Source: Paralvinella palmiformis (Eukaryota; Annelida; Polychaeta; Terebellida; Alvinellidae). Taken from it: a stretch of DNA of 64,000 nucleotides. The stretch lies in NCBI GenBank assembly GCA_025642065.1, contig JAODUP010000555.1, positions 267,501 through 331,500 on the forward strand, given 5' to 3'. The notes beneath the pieces are model-generated. The model saw only the letters and a program-made list of their open reading frames with translations. It did no database searches and was not told where the DNA came from. This document shows positions 24,510 through 36,884 of the stretch, one piece after another. Every line of letters begins with the position of its first letter. The stretch's first letter is position 1. Made by a program: the position numbers and the translations under genes.

Positions 24510-25640
24510 AGATTTAAGTAGGAATAGAAGAAAGATTTTAAGAGTTTAATTGTTTTCTCAATTTTCAAACGTGCAACATGTTAAAACATATACATCCATA
24601 CAAACAAACTAGTATACAATACACTGTATCAAAATAAACTAAATACTATAATGGTATCCAGGTTAATTAACAGTTTCATTGTACACCTTGGCATATACCT
24701 TCAGCAACACATTTCGGTGGTTGGTCAACCTAAGCTTACCAGGGAATTATTATTTCAACGTCTTTTATTTACATTGTAAACTAAGATTCAATATAATATA
24801 TCTTATTATGTTCAAGAATTAATATTTTTGTTCGTGGATAACAGAGGCATATGCGAAGATTTATGTGTTTATAATATTTCATATTGTTTTATGTACCGAG
24901 TGATTTACAGGGGATCTATTATTTTGGTCAATGAGTTTTTTACATTAATATGACCTTCTAACTATTCGACCGCTAATAATGACATAGGCTAAGTTAAATT
25001 ATATGGACAATAAATTGAGAGGACAGATTCGTCGATTTCAAAAACAATTATTGATAACGTCAATATCAATAATTACAGATTATAGTGAATCAGCATTACG
25101 CAGTAAATATCACTAAACATGACGTGCAACTAACAGGGAGTATTAATGTATTCCCATATTTTATGATTATATGCATACGTGTATATTGCATATACACCTG
25201 TACAGTATATTACCATGCACTGATATCAATGGCGCTTGCTGATTTTGATTGACGTTACTATACTTGCCTCAATGTTCAATATTCTTTGTAATATAGTCAA
25301 TCTGGTCCATACAATCAGGTGACGAATCGCCGCTCTGTTCAACGCTTTTACGTCATCGCGCGGCGGGTAAAGCGGCCGACACCGTCGTCAACAACCGCAT
25401 CAAAATTCTCATTATGCCTCCCCGCTGCGCTGTGCCGATAAACGCCATTCACGGTGCGTGCTCCTGATAACGATATTCGGTTGGTCAAAGACCACTGAAA
25501 CATCTCTGAACAGGTTTTTGCGTCAGCAGCGCGCAGCCAGTAAGATTACTGCACTCATTGACGTTTTATCTCAATAGCAATGGTGTTGGTTTGATTCAGG
25601 AAGTATCACCAAGGCTGTAACCAATCGCTGTAACATCATG
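24510..25640. other. AT-rich DNA followed by a CpG-rich patch
   Basis: 24510-25310 is AT-rich with nothing recognised. At 25325-25560 the base composition changes to CpG-rich (for example CATCGCGCGGCGGG). This may be a promoter-type island, on which strand is unknown; APTX (minus strand) would be one candidate. Confidence 0.35.
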
Positions 25641-25647
25641 TGATGTT

Positions 25648-25922
25648 GAAACCTCATCACCACCACTCACAGGGGGAGCAGTACCGAAAGATGGAAAGGC
25701 CGAGAGGTGGTCACTGCCAGAGTGTTTTACGTCCTCAGGGGTTTAACGTCCCCCTTTATTTTAAATAATTCAGTGGAGACGGCAGCGCCATTTAACGTGG
25801 TCAGCCACCCACGATGTAGTGAGCCGAGAAATTAATCCCTGGAAAAGTTTCGACCTCTGCAGGGTTCTTACGAGCATTGGCACCAGAAGTGCCGTACCGT
25901 AACTCAACAGGTGCGGAGCTCA
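25648..25922 (-). mobile_element. SINE family 3 copy
   Basis: Matches the copy at 9285-9590 in order and over long stretches (for example CAGCGCCATTTAACGTGGTC on the + strand). The tRNA-like head on the minus strand at 25880-25922 is more worn than in the other copy. Confidence 0.75.
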
Positions 25923-26165
25923 CTAGCAATAGTGAAGTTGGGGATATTTTCATCAGCCGAGTCAACACGCGGTAAAGTAGGTGTCAGGAATTTGAACCTG
26001 GCAAACCTTTACACCAATTTTTATGTTGCAAGATGGGCTTTATTGGCAGGATTTTGCCGTTTCTGCTTGAACTCGGGTAGCGCATATTGGTTACGCTCCC
26101 TGATTTCGGCAGGCACTTGGCGATTAATGATGACGATTTGTGTATGTTTGTGTGTGTGGCGGAAG

Positions 26166-26367
26166 ATGATGATGATGATGATGATGATGATTGATGTTTT
26201 ACGGCCACTTTTGTGCACACGGTAGGCTAAATGGTCCGAGCGACCTCCAAAGGTAATGAGACGAAGTGAAAGACGAAACAACCTTCAGATATGCCCACGC
26301 CGGGATTCGAACACGGGTGGTAGTGATCTGTGGTCCAACACGCTACCGTTAGACCACGGAGGCGCCC
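26166..26367 (-). mobile_element. SINE family 1 copy with long ATC tail
   Basis: Full set of blocks on the minus strand: GGGCGCC start, GGTCTAACGGTAGCGTGTTGG, GTTCGAATCCCGG, GTTGTTTCGTC, GGTCGCTCGGACC, GCCTACC, and a tail (ATC)n at 26166-26193. Long frames over it on both strands are just its translation. Confidence 0.85.
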
Positions 26368-26971
26368 TTTGACATAGGAAGATGTACGTAGTCTGGCAGG
26401 AATGACACTACAGAGAAGCTAGTGTTAGCTATAAACTGATGTTCTGCTGAAGCCATTTCAACCCGACTAATTATTACATACAGCTAGCTATAGATGGCTC
26501 CGCAGGATTTAGCCATTGAGTATGTTTGTGAATGGTGGCTCATTATCGCTCAACGTGATCTTAATTTGACATAGATGATAAACCGGTGACATGTTGAGTT
26601 CGGCTTCTCAGTGCTAACCACCCAGCTGGTATAATGTGATCGCGTAGACAACGAATAAGGACGTACATCGTCAGGCCAAATCCGGAGCCAGGAAATGAGC
26701 GAAACAAACACCTGAAAATATCCGGATAGGATGTTCACACAGTCTATATAAGTTACTGCAGGGATACTATGTTGATAAGTATAATTTGCCGAACAAGACC
26801 TCTGTGTGTATGTTTGTGTATGTTTGTGTGTGTGTGTTCAAAGATAATTAAGACGCTGGTACAGGTGTTATCACGTTTATTCAAAAGGTAATTACAATTA
26901 GATACTAGTTATTGAGATTTTAATTCTGTAGATAACGGCAAAATATAAACAAAATGAAAATAATAAAGTAT

Positions 26972-27006
<35 letters not shown>

Positions 27007-27630
27007 AGGTTTTCTCTTTCTGTGCCATTCCTGTAATCTCTTCACTGGCTTCCTGTTCAATCTCGCATCATTTTCTAACTCTGTACCATTGCCAATCAAA
27101 CTCTTTCTTTTCCATGCTTTCTCTAGCTCCACATTCATCTGGTTTTCACTCGTTGTCTTTTTCGAGGGTTAAAACTATTAAACGAATTTTGTAATGTACA
27201 CGGACGATGCCCAACCCCGCTACTAGATGCGCCACAGAGCTCGATTCTTTTCGAGAAGCATGGGTTGGAAAATTAGAGTTAACCAAATGGACGAAAGGAA
27301 TGATTTAAATACAAACGATCAACCCCAAAACAACACTTAGTGCGGTACTCTACCGAAGTTGGGCTTGTTTCAAACTTATTCAGAACTCGAGGAGTCATTC
27401 TCTTTATTTTAAAGTATTTACTTCGATCTACTTGACACTAAATAACCCGAGTAGCATTTATATTCGGCGTTTAGTAGCAACGATGCTAAAGTGATTGTTT
27501 TCTAAAATATGTATTGGTTAATCTTGCGGCCATATTGGTTGTTCTTGAAAACCTTCTGACCTGGATTAATAAATCACTAGTTTTGTTTTTACTGATTCTA
27601 ATCTATCTTTTGAGCGTCTTTGTTTTGTTT
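26368..27630. other. Intergenic DNA, no gene seen
   Basis: Contains a TG tract near 26803-26838 and an AC tract near 26972-27002. Open frames over the latter on both strands reflect the microsatellite. Confidence 0.5.
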
Positions 27631-27735
27631 TGTTTAAGCCGGTTGGTTCTAATCATCCCAATCTATTTGTTTAAGTCGGTTGGTTCTAATCATCCGAGGT
27701 TATTTGTTTAAGCCGGTTGGTTCTAATGCTATCAA
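27631..27735. repeat. 37-bp tandem repeat, three copies
   Basis: The word TGTTTAAG followed by C/T CGGTTGGTTCTAAT recurs at 27631, 27668 and 27705, an exact 37-bp spacing. Confidence 0.8.
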
Positions 27736-27854
27736 TTCAAAAGGTTCTTCGTTTTAATCCATTAATTTCGTTCTCTCAATCAGAACCTGTGTTGTGTATC
27801 TGTTTGATCGGCACTAAAACATAATCACCGACAGAGGGACGTTTGTAATCAAGA

Positions 27855-29625
27855 AGAGGTTATAAATGAGTAAATAAGGAAGAGGATATAAATGAGTAAA
27901 TAAGGAAGAGGATATAAATGAGTAAATAAGGAAGAGGATATAAATGAGTAAATAAGGGAGAGGATATAAATGAGTAAATAAGGGAGAGGATATAAATGAG
28001 TAAATAAGGAAGAGGAAAGAAATGAGTAAATAAGGAAGAGGATATAAATGAGTAAGTAAGGGAGAGTATATAAATGAGTAAATAAGGAAGAGGATGTAAA
28101 TGAGTAAATAAGGAAAAGGAAATAAATGAGTAAATCAAGAAGAGGATATAAATGAGTAAATAAGGGAGAGGATATAAATGAGTAAATAAGGGAGAGGATA
28201 TAAATGAGTAAATAAGGAAGAGGCTATAAATGAGTAAATAAGGAAGAGGATGTAAATGAGTAAATAAGGAAGAGGAAATAAATGAGTAAATCAAGAAGAG
28301 GATATAAATGAGTAAATAAGGAAGAGGATGTAAATGAGTAAATAAGGAAGAGGAAATAAATGAGTAAATCAAGAAGAGGATATAAATGAGTAAATAAGGA
28401 AGAGGATATAAATGAGTAAATCAAGAAGAGGCTATAAATGAGTAAATAAGGAAGAGGATGTAAATGAGTAAATAAGGAAGAGGAAATAAATGAGTAAATC
28501 AAGAAGAGGATATAAATGAGTAAATAAGGGAGAGGATATAAATGAGTAAATAAGGGAGAGGATATAAATGAGTAAATCAAGAAGAGGATATAAATGAGTA
28601 AATAAGGAAGAGGATATAAATGAGTAAATCAAGAAGAGGATATAAATGAGTAAATAAGGGAGAGGATATGAATGAGTAAATAAGGAAGAGGAAATAAATG
28701 AGTAAATCAAGAAGAGGTTATAAATGAGTAAATAAGGGAGAGGATATAAATGAGTAAATCAAGAAGAGTATATAAATGAGTAAATAGGGGAGAGGATATA
28801 CATGAGTAAATAAGGAAGAGGATATAAATGAGTAAATAAGGGAGAGGATATAAATGAGTAAATAAGGGAGAGGATATAAATGAGTAAATAAGGAAGAGGC
28901 TATAAATGAGTAAATAAGGAAGAGGATGTAAATGAGTAAATAAGGAAGAGGAAATAAATGAGTAAATCAAGAAGAGGATATAAATGAGTAAATAAGGAAG
29001 AGGATATAAATGAGTAAACCAAGAAGAGGCTATAAATGAGTAAATAAGGAAGAGGATTTAAATGAGTAAATAAGGAAGAGGAAATAAATGAGTAAATCAA
29101 GAAGAGTATATAAATGAGTAAATAAGGGAGAGGATATAAATGAGTAAATAAGGGAGAGGATATAAATGAGTAAATCAAGAAGAGGATATAAATGAGTAAA
29201 TAAGGAAGAGGATATAAATGAGTAAATCAAGAAGAGGATATAAATGAGTAAATAAGGGAGAGGATATGAATGAGTAAATAAGGAAGAGGAAATAAATGAG
29301 TAAATCAAGAAGAGGTTATAAATGAGTAAATAAGGGAGAGGATATAAATGAGTAAATCAAGAAGAGTATATAAATGAGTAAATAGGGGGAGAGGATATAA
29401 ATGAGTAAATAAGGAAGAGGATATAAATGAGTAAATAAGGGAGAGGATATAAATGAGTAAATAAGGAAGAGGATATAAATGAGTTAATCAAGAAGAGGAT
29501 ATAAATGAGTAAATAACGAAGAGGAAATAAATGAGTAAATCAAGAAGAGGATATAAATGAGTAAATAAGGAAGAGGATATAAATGAGTAAATAAGAAAGA
29601 GGACACAAATGAGTAAAAAAGGAAG
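27855..29625. repeat. 26-bp minisatellite, about 68 copies, with higher-order repeat
   Basis: The unit reads AGAGGATATAAATGAGTAAA followed by TAAGGA, CAAGA or TAAGGGA variants. Variant positions show a second period: GGCTATA at 28429 and 29027, GATATGAATG at 28664 and 29262, and GAAGAGGTTA at 28711 and 29309 are each 598 bp apart, exactly 23 units. The unit lacks stop codons on the minus strand and is not a multiple of 3, so all minus frames show the same 26-residue repeat. This explains the run of overlapping frames of 87-170 codons. It is not a protein gene. Confidence 0.95.
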
Positions 29626-29975
29626 AACACAGATGCGAGTCATTGGCCATTGATTTGTTTGCTGGTGGTTGTTAGGGGGGGGGGGAATTAACCAGTTTCA
29701 TCTACATACTATTATGTACCAAAAGCAAAAAACTGACAAGCATAGATAAGGTGTGAAAAAGAGCTTTTTAGAACATATCTTGTGTGTGTGTTTGTGTGTG
29801 TGTGCGCGCGTGCCCGTACGTGTGTTTCTTCATAACCCTTCCGTTGTTTATTTCAGCTGACTGCGGACGTTTTGGTCACTAATTTGTAACATCCAGAAAT
29901 ACACCCGATCTGTATACTTTCAATTTACACCTTCTTTGACTGGCACCTCTTAGTATAATATATGGACTTACTGAA
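29626..29975. other. Intergenic DNA, no gene seen
   Basis: A poly-G run lies near 29676-29685 and a TG/CG tract near 29783-29822. Nothing else was recognised. Confidence 0.5.
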
Positions 29976-30495
29976 CCTAAATAATAATAATAATAATAAT
30001 AATAATAGTTATAATAATAATAATAGTTATAATTCATATAACGACTTAATCAACTCGAGTTGATCTAAAACACTTTGTAATGAAATGAGAATTTAAAAAT
30101 GTTCTAGCTCACATTGCACAAAACACATTTTATACATAAACACACTGATAGATAAATAATCTGACGTGAGTGGGTTTTCTGTTTCTTTACTTGTTGAAAG
30201 TTTAATATGACAAGGAAAGATCTCTCTCCGTACATTGCTGTGTGGCTTTTTGATATCATCAAGAGTGAACAGGACTCGTACCAGAGCATTCAGATTGATA
30301 TATATTTTTGGATCAGATCGCTTAAATACGGTGGTACTGTTCCACTCAGTACTTTGAATGTGTGAAACAGGATCTCGTAAAGCGATCTGAAAAGTACAGG
30401 AAGCCAGTGCAGCTGGAACAAAACTGGTGTTCCCTTTTGTGAGTGAGTATCACCAGACGTGCAGCACAGTTCTGTACTCGCGCTGTAAGCGTTTT

Positions 30496-30525
<30 letters not shown>
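29976..30525 (-). mobile_element. LINE 3' fragment with frameshifted reverse transcriptase C-terminus
   Basis: The minus strand from about 30490 reads ARVQNCAARLVILTHKRE. After a frame change it reads TPVLFQLHWLPVLFRSLYEI, then FKVLSGTVPPYLSDLI. These are hallmark segments (VQN.AARL, ELHWLPV, APPYLSDL) of the C-terminal part of CR1/L2/Jockey-type polymerases. The 3' tail has AAGTGTTTTAGATCAACTCG, TTGATTAAG and (ATT)n, parallel to the tail at 10155-10240. A (GA)n tract at 30499-30532 interrupts the 5' side. Confidence 0.8.
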
Positions 30526-30532
<7 letters not shown>

Positions 30533-30535
<3 letters not shown>

Positions 30536-30696
30536 GAGGAGGATATTATATAACAATGCATTGCCATAGTCCACTCGAAAAATTATAAGGGTTTAGACTG
30601 AAGTCTTGGAAGTCTAATCATTTGTGTATTTACAAATCAGTTTATGTGTCTTGTATAATAATAATAACAGGACTTACATAATTCACCTGTTCTCTA

Positions 30697-30758
<62 letters not shown>

Positions 30759-32615
30759 TATTCCAGTATGTTATTTACACCAAAATAATTTATTTAAAAA
30801 ATAACTTCACCGTCATATTTTAATAACAAAGTTGTTAAAGATTTTAGGTTTATTTTGTCAGTAATAGGTCAGAAACATGCAGGTTTTTACACGTTAGTTT
30901 CGGCCACGCCGTACTAGAATACTATACTCGAGATCATTGTTATTTTTCATAACTCAGACCGAACTGAGTCGAAAGCCTTAGTCAAAAATCATATATGGAT
31001 CAATTTAGGATATCAAGTATAAATGGCATTCATGGATCTTCATTAGATGGCAAAGGTTTTTTCGTCAGACAATAGATAAGATGTTTATCTTCTTGACCTA
31101 AAATGAAATAACGTGGTTTCTTGCTCGTAATGTATAAACAGAGGGCGTAGATATTGTTTTACTGCTGTGAGTACTGGCCACGAAACAAAATGCGTCATTG
31201 TGCTAGGTGCCAGATCTCGTTTCAAGTACTTATGACAATACTGATGATTGACCTCGTTCCAGTTCATCCGTCATGTTGTCCACTTCAATTGGTTTCTATT
31301 TGTTCTGTTGAAGGATTTAAGGCTGCCGACTTTTCGAAGGATTAGAGCATCTCCGATATTCACGGAGTAGGAACAGCTAATGCTCTGTTAAAGATGCTAA
31401 ACAACGTGTTTATCGGCAGATCACGCTAAACAAAGTGTTTATTATGTCTGTATATTTTTAGCCGGTGATAGTGTATGTTGCTTGTAACTGTTCTGTAACA
31501 TTGGGGGTGGGGTGGGGGGTAAAGGTTGAAGACGACACCATTTTCTCAAGGTTTGACTCGAGTCTTGTATTCTTCAGATGACGGATGACATTAAGATCAT
31601 CATAAAAAAAAGTCGGTGACAATTACAGCGTGAAAACTACAAAAGTTTCTTATTTCGACAATGTTCGTATACCAGCGGAGTTCTTCCTGACTATCACCAG
31701 CTCCGTCTGGCGGTCGGCGGTGGTATTTTTCAAGTTACACGGTGCCATGTCCTGTTCCGGCAAAAAAGGTCAAAAGTGTTTTGGGCTCGAAATGAAATCG
31801 TCATAGCAGGAATGTATCATCAAAGCGCTTCTCCGTTTCATTAGTTTTCTCGTTGTCGTATGACCAATTCGTCGAATGATGAAGTCTTTTGATCGTTGTC
31901 TCTCACTCGGCATTCTACAGACAGCCCCCCCCCCCCGGTCTCCACTTTATTTTATCATAATAAAATAGACTTAAATCATAATTTTGTTGTTATGGATTAC
32001 CATTTGTCGAATTTTAATGAGTCTTCTGGTTAACTTGTGTAACACTCCCCCCCTCCCATCCGTCTGGTCACAGTATGTTTATCAATAAGAAATCCAACGT
32101 CTGTATTCGCTATTTGAACTCTTCGCCTGCGATACATGTCCAATACCAACCTTCGGCTGACAATTCCAGAACGAACATCATAAAATATCCAGACATATTC
32201 CTGGGATGTCGTTCCTATTCGTCGGTGATTTTCTTCCAATTTCGCGTTACGAAAATCCTATTTTCCCTCCGACCTATCCCTATTATTGGGCATCAAGAGT
32301 ACGCCTGACATCTCCGTCCTGGTATACTGATGTACAGTCAGAAGTCCGACACTTGTTAAGCCAGACACCGAACAATCCGGTACTGGGTAGATATCCCCTA
32401 CTGCCGTCACGTGATATACATTGGGCAGTCTATTAAGTCTTAACTATTGCCGAAATGGTGCAACTATTTATAGCTCGTGGAGTCAGTAACACGAAGCCTT
32501 ATAACACAACTGGGAGTCATTATGCCGTTAATCTGGACATGGAATACTTCGGCTCTGCAATGTTATGTTATCGCTAACTTTATTTGAAGCATAAGATGGG
32601 ATAGATGTTGAAGAT
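30533..32615. other. Intergenic DNA, no gene seen
   Basis: Contains an AT microsatellite at about 30699-30755, a G-rich run near 31503-31520 and a poly-C run near 31925-31937. Open frames around 32030-32436 on both strands have no recognised domain; they could be the upstream part of the LINE that ends at 33110. Confidence 0.45.
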
Positions 32616-32621
32616 AGGAGC

Positions 32622-32915
32622 GTGTCTTTCAGATATAAGTCAAATAGTCCGTTTACTCCCCCGGAAGAGCTACACGCGACTGGAGAACATGAAAAAATGT
32701 GTACTTATAGTTCGATGGGTTCAGTGACATTGGTGGTTCCAACGGTTAGAACATCTAGCTATGGCGAAAGAAAATTTCAGCGTTCAGCAGCCAAGCTATG
32801 GAATGCACTCCCAGCTCACATTCGTGAATCCAAAACACTGAACATTTTTAAGATGTTGCTGAAAACGCATTTGTTCTCCAGCCATTTTGATCTTTAATTT
32901 TTTTTTCTTAGTCAG

Positions 32916-32966
<51 letters not shown>

Positions 32967-33110
32967 AATTTAGGTTTATACATATATTGTTATGAAATAA
33001 TCGTATTATATTTGTTATATCTTATATTTAGTTTTTTTCAAAAGTTTATGTACAGCGCTTTGAACAGATTTAAGTATGAAAAGAGCGTATAATAATAATA
33101 ATAATAATAG
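32622..33110 (+). mobile_element. LINE 3' end: polymerase C-terminus and ATA tail
   Basis: The frame at 32622-32897 ends with TSSYGERKFQRSAAKLWNAL, PAHIRESKTLNIFK and LLKTHLF. This is the classic C-terminal signature of CR1/L2/Jockey-like open frames (R.F...A..LWN.LP..IR). After the TAA at 32895-32897 comes an AT microsatellite, the 3' UTR word TACAGCGCTTTGAACAG, and a (AAT)n tail at about 33089-33108. It is 5'-truncated and no catalytic core is present. Confidence 0.85.
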
Positions 33111-34360
33111 GATCTTTTACTATTTTTTATTATCACCTTTCCAAATTGTTGACATACAAACATGATACGTAAACAATAAATACAAAAGATGGAAATTAAA
33201 GGATCATTGTACCTGAGATTGTCTTGACCATGAAAAGAAAATAGAAAATAGTATTACGTTTAGAGATAATTTTAAAATAGAAAATAACCTTTGATGTCAC
33301 GTGATAGTTGGAGGAACCACAGATATAAGAGACCATGTTACGGCCCGGTAAAAACTTTGTATAAATAAATACAAAATTCTTTATTGATCATTACAGAACG
33401 GATCTGACATTTGACCTTTACATCATCAACTGACAGTAATTTTCTCTTTTTAGAAATAATATTGATAATAATATTAACAATATTAAGAATAATAATAATA
33501 ATAATAATAAAAGTTTTTTGTTGATAAATGTGCATCACTGAGCATCGATCCATTGAAGTGGTATGATCATTAGTAAGCGGACTACTGGATCACAGTAATT
33601 AGAATCAATCAGGTAGGTTTGTTGTGAAGTAGATGTATATTTCATATCCCGCTAGAGTCGTTGAGGAGTACCTCATTTCTCTTCTCTAGATCTATCTTCC
33701 ATTACAATATTCCACCAAAAAATTGCCTAAATTGTGCCGATGTGTCGTTGGACAACATTTACCCATCATTATTCCATTACAATATTTATCTTCCATTGTT
33801 GAAATTACTATTATTAGATCTTGTGATAATGGACACCTTATTTTACTGTTGCTTTAGGTTTGTATACATTTATGCTGTCGTTGTACATTGTGTGGATGGT
33901 AGTATGGGAAGGTGGCGACCTGTGGGGAAAACTGATTGACATGCCAAAAGCAAACGATGTGGCAAGGACACAGTCGGGAATAGATCCATTGCATGATGAT
34001 TATAACAGATCCGGAACATTGACGTTTAAGGTTAAAATGTCGGGATTATCACTGTATTATCGCTGGTTTGTTTTGGTTTTTGACGTCATCATGCTTCAGG
34101 CTTATTGTTTCACGCTTAAAACAGCATTAATGCGTCATATGTATCATGAATATTTTTATTTGCACAGCACAAAATAAGCATTTTAATTGATATGATGGAT
34201 ATGACGATTTCACGTTTAAAAAAATCCGATTTTAATCAAATAAATAAAGAAATCCAATATTTTTAAATCGTGAATTTTATGAACCCCGGATTTGAGTCAA
34301 CGAACTATCTAAGGTGTTACAAAGAACGGCAACAATGGCGCAATTGTTTTAACATTCTTT
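33111..34360. other. Intergenic DNA, no gene seen
   Basis: 33731-33760 repeats the TTGTGCCGATGTGTCGTT word found at 5412. The open frames at 33661-33939 and 33860-34177 show no known domain. ATA repeats lie near 33488-33510. Confidence 0.45.
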
Positions 34361-34364
34361 GATA

Positions 34365-34500
34365 GGACAGATATTTTAGCTGCACAACTCTTAAGTTCTA
34401 GATTCGATTCCCACTGTTATCTATTTCTGTGGGATGTTGTCATCCTTTAATCGTACAATTTCCTCATAGGGTTGACCGTCGTTCATATTTTTAAGACGAA
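34365..34500 (+). mobile_element. Degenerate tRNA-like SINE with TGT-TTCATC-type core
   Basis: A B-box-like TAGATTCGATTCCC is followed by GTGGGATGTTGTCATCC. It is too decayed for a family assignment. Confidence 0.4.
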
Positions 34501-34884
34501 ACCACTTATGGACATAAACAAAGCGCCCATTAACTAGATAATTAAGAAATTCAGTAATTAACTTTTAGAAAATGTGGGTAAAAAGATCTATTATTACGAA
34601 GCTTACGACTAACATAATAGCATTGATGACACCTGATTATTATTCGAAAATAGCTTCTGAAACAGCGATACACACCTAACTGCCATCACTCATATGGCCT
34701 ATGCTTTACTAGCATCAGGACTCCCCCCCCCCCTAATTGACGAAAACATCCATCTGAGGAATATTATCCAGAAATCCAGAGATCCTGATTTAGACCTGTC
34801 GCGGATTTCTCGCTCACGCCATAGTTGATTGACAGAATTGGTCAAAACGACTCAAATCACCTCAGTAAAATAATAACAAGGATA

Positions 34885-35130
34885 GCTCGATGTAATCAGC
34901 GTACAAGAGTCCTTACAGTAAAGAATCCGTACTGCTGAATGTCCAAAATGACATCCTTACCTCCTTTACAGCCAAAACATCGGCTACGCATATTTTATTG
35001 ACATCTCGGACGCCTTCGACACAATCAGCGATGCTAGGTTTGATTTGTGGTCTTAGTAAAAGAACCACAGATATGTAAAATGTATCCTGTCCCTTATGTT
35101 GACTAACTTTTTCGGGAGAGAAATTGAACG
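34885..35130 (+). mobile_element. Reverse transcriptase fragment of a LINE
   Basis: Broken frames read ESVLLNVQNDILTSF, then in another frame YFIDISDAFDTISDARFD. The polymerase core of CR1/Jockey-like elements has ETALL.VLNDI... and LFIDLSAAFDT(V/I) at these points. The latter holds the first catalytic Asp motif. Stops follow, so this is a dead fragment. Confidence 0.7.
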
Positions 35131-35174
35131 TACATAAAATAATACGATTGTAAAATAATACTCTTTCAATTTCT

Positions 35175-35312
35175 AGACCGAGCGAGTGATTTGCTTAGCC
35201 CGAGCACCGACCGCAACTGGAACATATGGCCGAGGATGAAACATCCCACAAACGCTTGTAATACCAGGATCTGAACCCTGATCTGTTCCAATCCGTGCGC
35301 TATACGAACGCT
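35175..35312 (-). mobile_element. Degenerate tRNA-derived SINE
   Basis: The + strand has GGATGAAACATCCC and then a reverse B box (GATCTGAACCCTG). It is one of several units with the TGTTTCATC core in the minus orientation. Confidence 0.45.
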
Positions 35313-35402
35313 ACTTTTAGATATCTGCATTTACATTGTATACTATAATATAGTTTAAATGTACATTATCTTGAAGTATTCTTTGTTAAATCTATATTAT
35401 AG

Positions 35403-35447
<45 letters not shown>

Positions 35448-36532
35448 GTCATCATCATCATCAGAATCATCGGTATTATTTTACCCTTAAGACTAATATT
35501 ATTTAGATATTTGGTGAGTTTTATTTTGATGGCTGAAGTAAGTATGAGTAATTTATTCAGGAATATGATAATACAATTTGACGTGTTGGGTTTTTACAAA
35601 TATAATGGTTTTTCACCTTCGTAGGTCAGCTTGAAAGTCCAGAATGGACTGTGCTCGGAGAGTCCACCTGACCCGTTATTAATTATGGTTAATAACTTTG
35701 CTATAAATGAGATACGTCAGAGAGAAAAGTGACGTGGTCATTAATTACGTTGATGAGTGAGATATGGAAGCGTTAGACGAGTGAATTATTTTGAACGATT
35801 GAGTATGACATTAGCGAGAGATAGCAACCACGTATCTTTATAGCCATTGGTGATCCTGACTCAGAGGGATAAAATCTCTCGACACGATCTCCAACTGCAA
35901 ATGTCTCTGTGGATGAATCGGAAATATTAATTTTATATTTGAAGAGGACCGTAAAGACAATAGTATGATATGACGAAGGTGTGTGCCAACAAATTGTGTG
36001 TATGTTTGTGCGTGTTTGTGTGTATGTGTATGTGTTTTTAGCCGTGTGGAATAAGGCACTGGCACAGAACATCTCGATCGGTGAATTCAAACTCTGGACG
36101 ATTCCACAGAGGACTGAATCCATAGCGGCGACTCTTCATGCTGAGACATGCGTAAGTTCTTACCTGCGTGTGTGAGCGCGCGCACGCTCGCTTGTGTAGC
36201 AGTGTTTGAAAAGGCACCGGCACAGATAATCACGACTCATGATTAGAACCCACAAACGACTCATCAGGGAATTAAATCCAAAGAAGTGGTTTATGTTTCT
36301 GTTGAGATGTCTGTTGTCTGGTTATGTTCCGGATCAATGACCGGTTACAGTTACTGATTCGACTTGCTCACGTCAGTTGTAATAGTTGATGTCTTAACAA
36401 GTGCTTTGTTGAATACAGACTGCTCGTTTGAAGCTAGCGTTGGTGAGATGCTGTAGTATACGGTGGAAAACAGGATACACTTTCATTGATTGACATTGTC
36501 AAACAATGACACATCATACTCCAAGGTAACTA

Positions 36533-36568
<36 letters not shown>

Positions 36569-36880
36569 TCACCATCACACGAGAAGATTCCGAGGAGACA
36601 TTCAGCATATTGGTAACAATGTCTATGACATCGTGCGCGATCTTGTTGCTAAGATCAAATATGGCAGTTTGTGCCGAGTTACTGGGAGGCGTACGTCTTC
36701 TGGCATTTTGGTTCTTAATACTCCCCCCCCCCCCATTCATACCCCGGATGTTATTGTGTTTGACGGAGATGCAAAACACATTTGGGAATGTGTTTTTTAA
36801 CCTCCATTAGATAATCTATTACATTTTAGTGTACGCATGAAGGTTGTATGAGTTAACTCGAGCTGTCAAGTGACAACAAG
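35313..36880. other. Intergenic DNA, no gene seen
   Basis: ATT repeats at about 35407-35447, ATC at 36534-36565, and poly-C near 36722-36734. Frames of 98-116 codons here cover microsatellites (poly-Ser, poly-Asp or Tyr/Thr-His runs) and are not supported. Confidence 0.5.
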
Positions 36881-36884
36881 CAGC

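Noticed and set aside
25984..26281. Frames with poly-Ser, poly-Met or poly-Ile
   Set aside because: Translation of the SINE 1 body and its ATC tail; the same frames recur in other copies (51402-51605).
27860..29308. Overlapping minus-strand frames of 87-170 codons with MIYSFISS-type repeats
   Set aside because: They are the translation of the 26-bp minisatellite, which has no stop on that strand in any frame.
27855..29625. A CRISPR-like array
   Set aside because: The units are contiguous without unique spacers and the genome is eukaryotic.
36490..36810. Poly-Ser / poly-Asp frames on both strands
   Set aside because: Produced by an ATC microsatellite.
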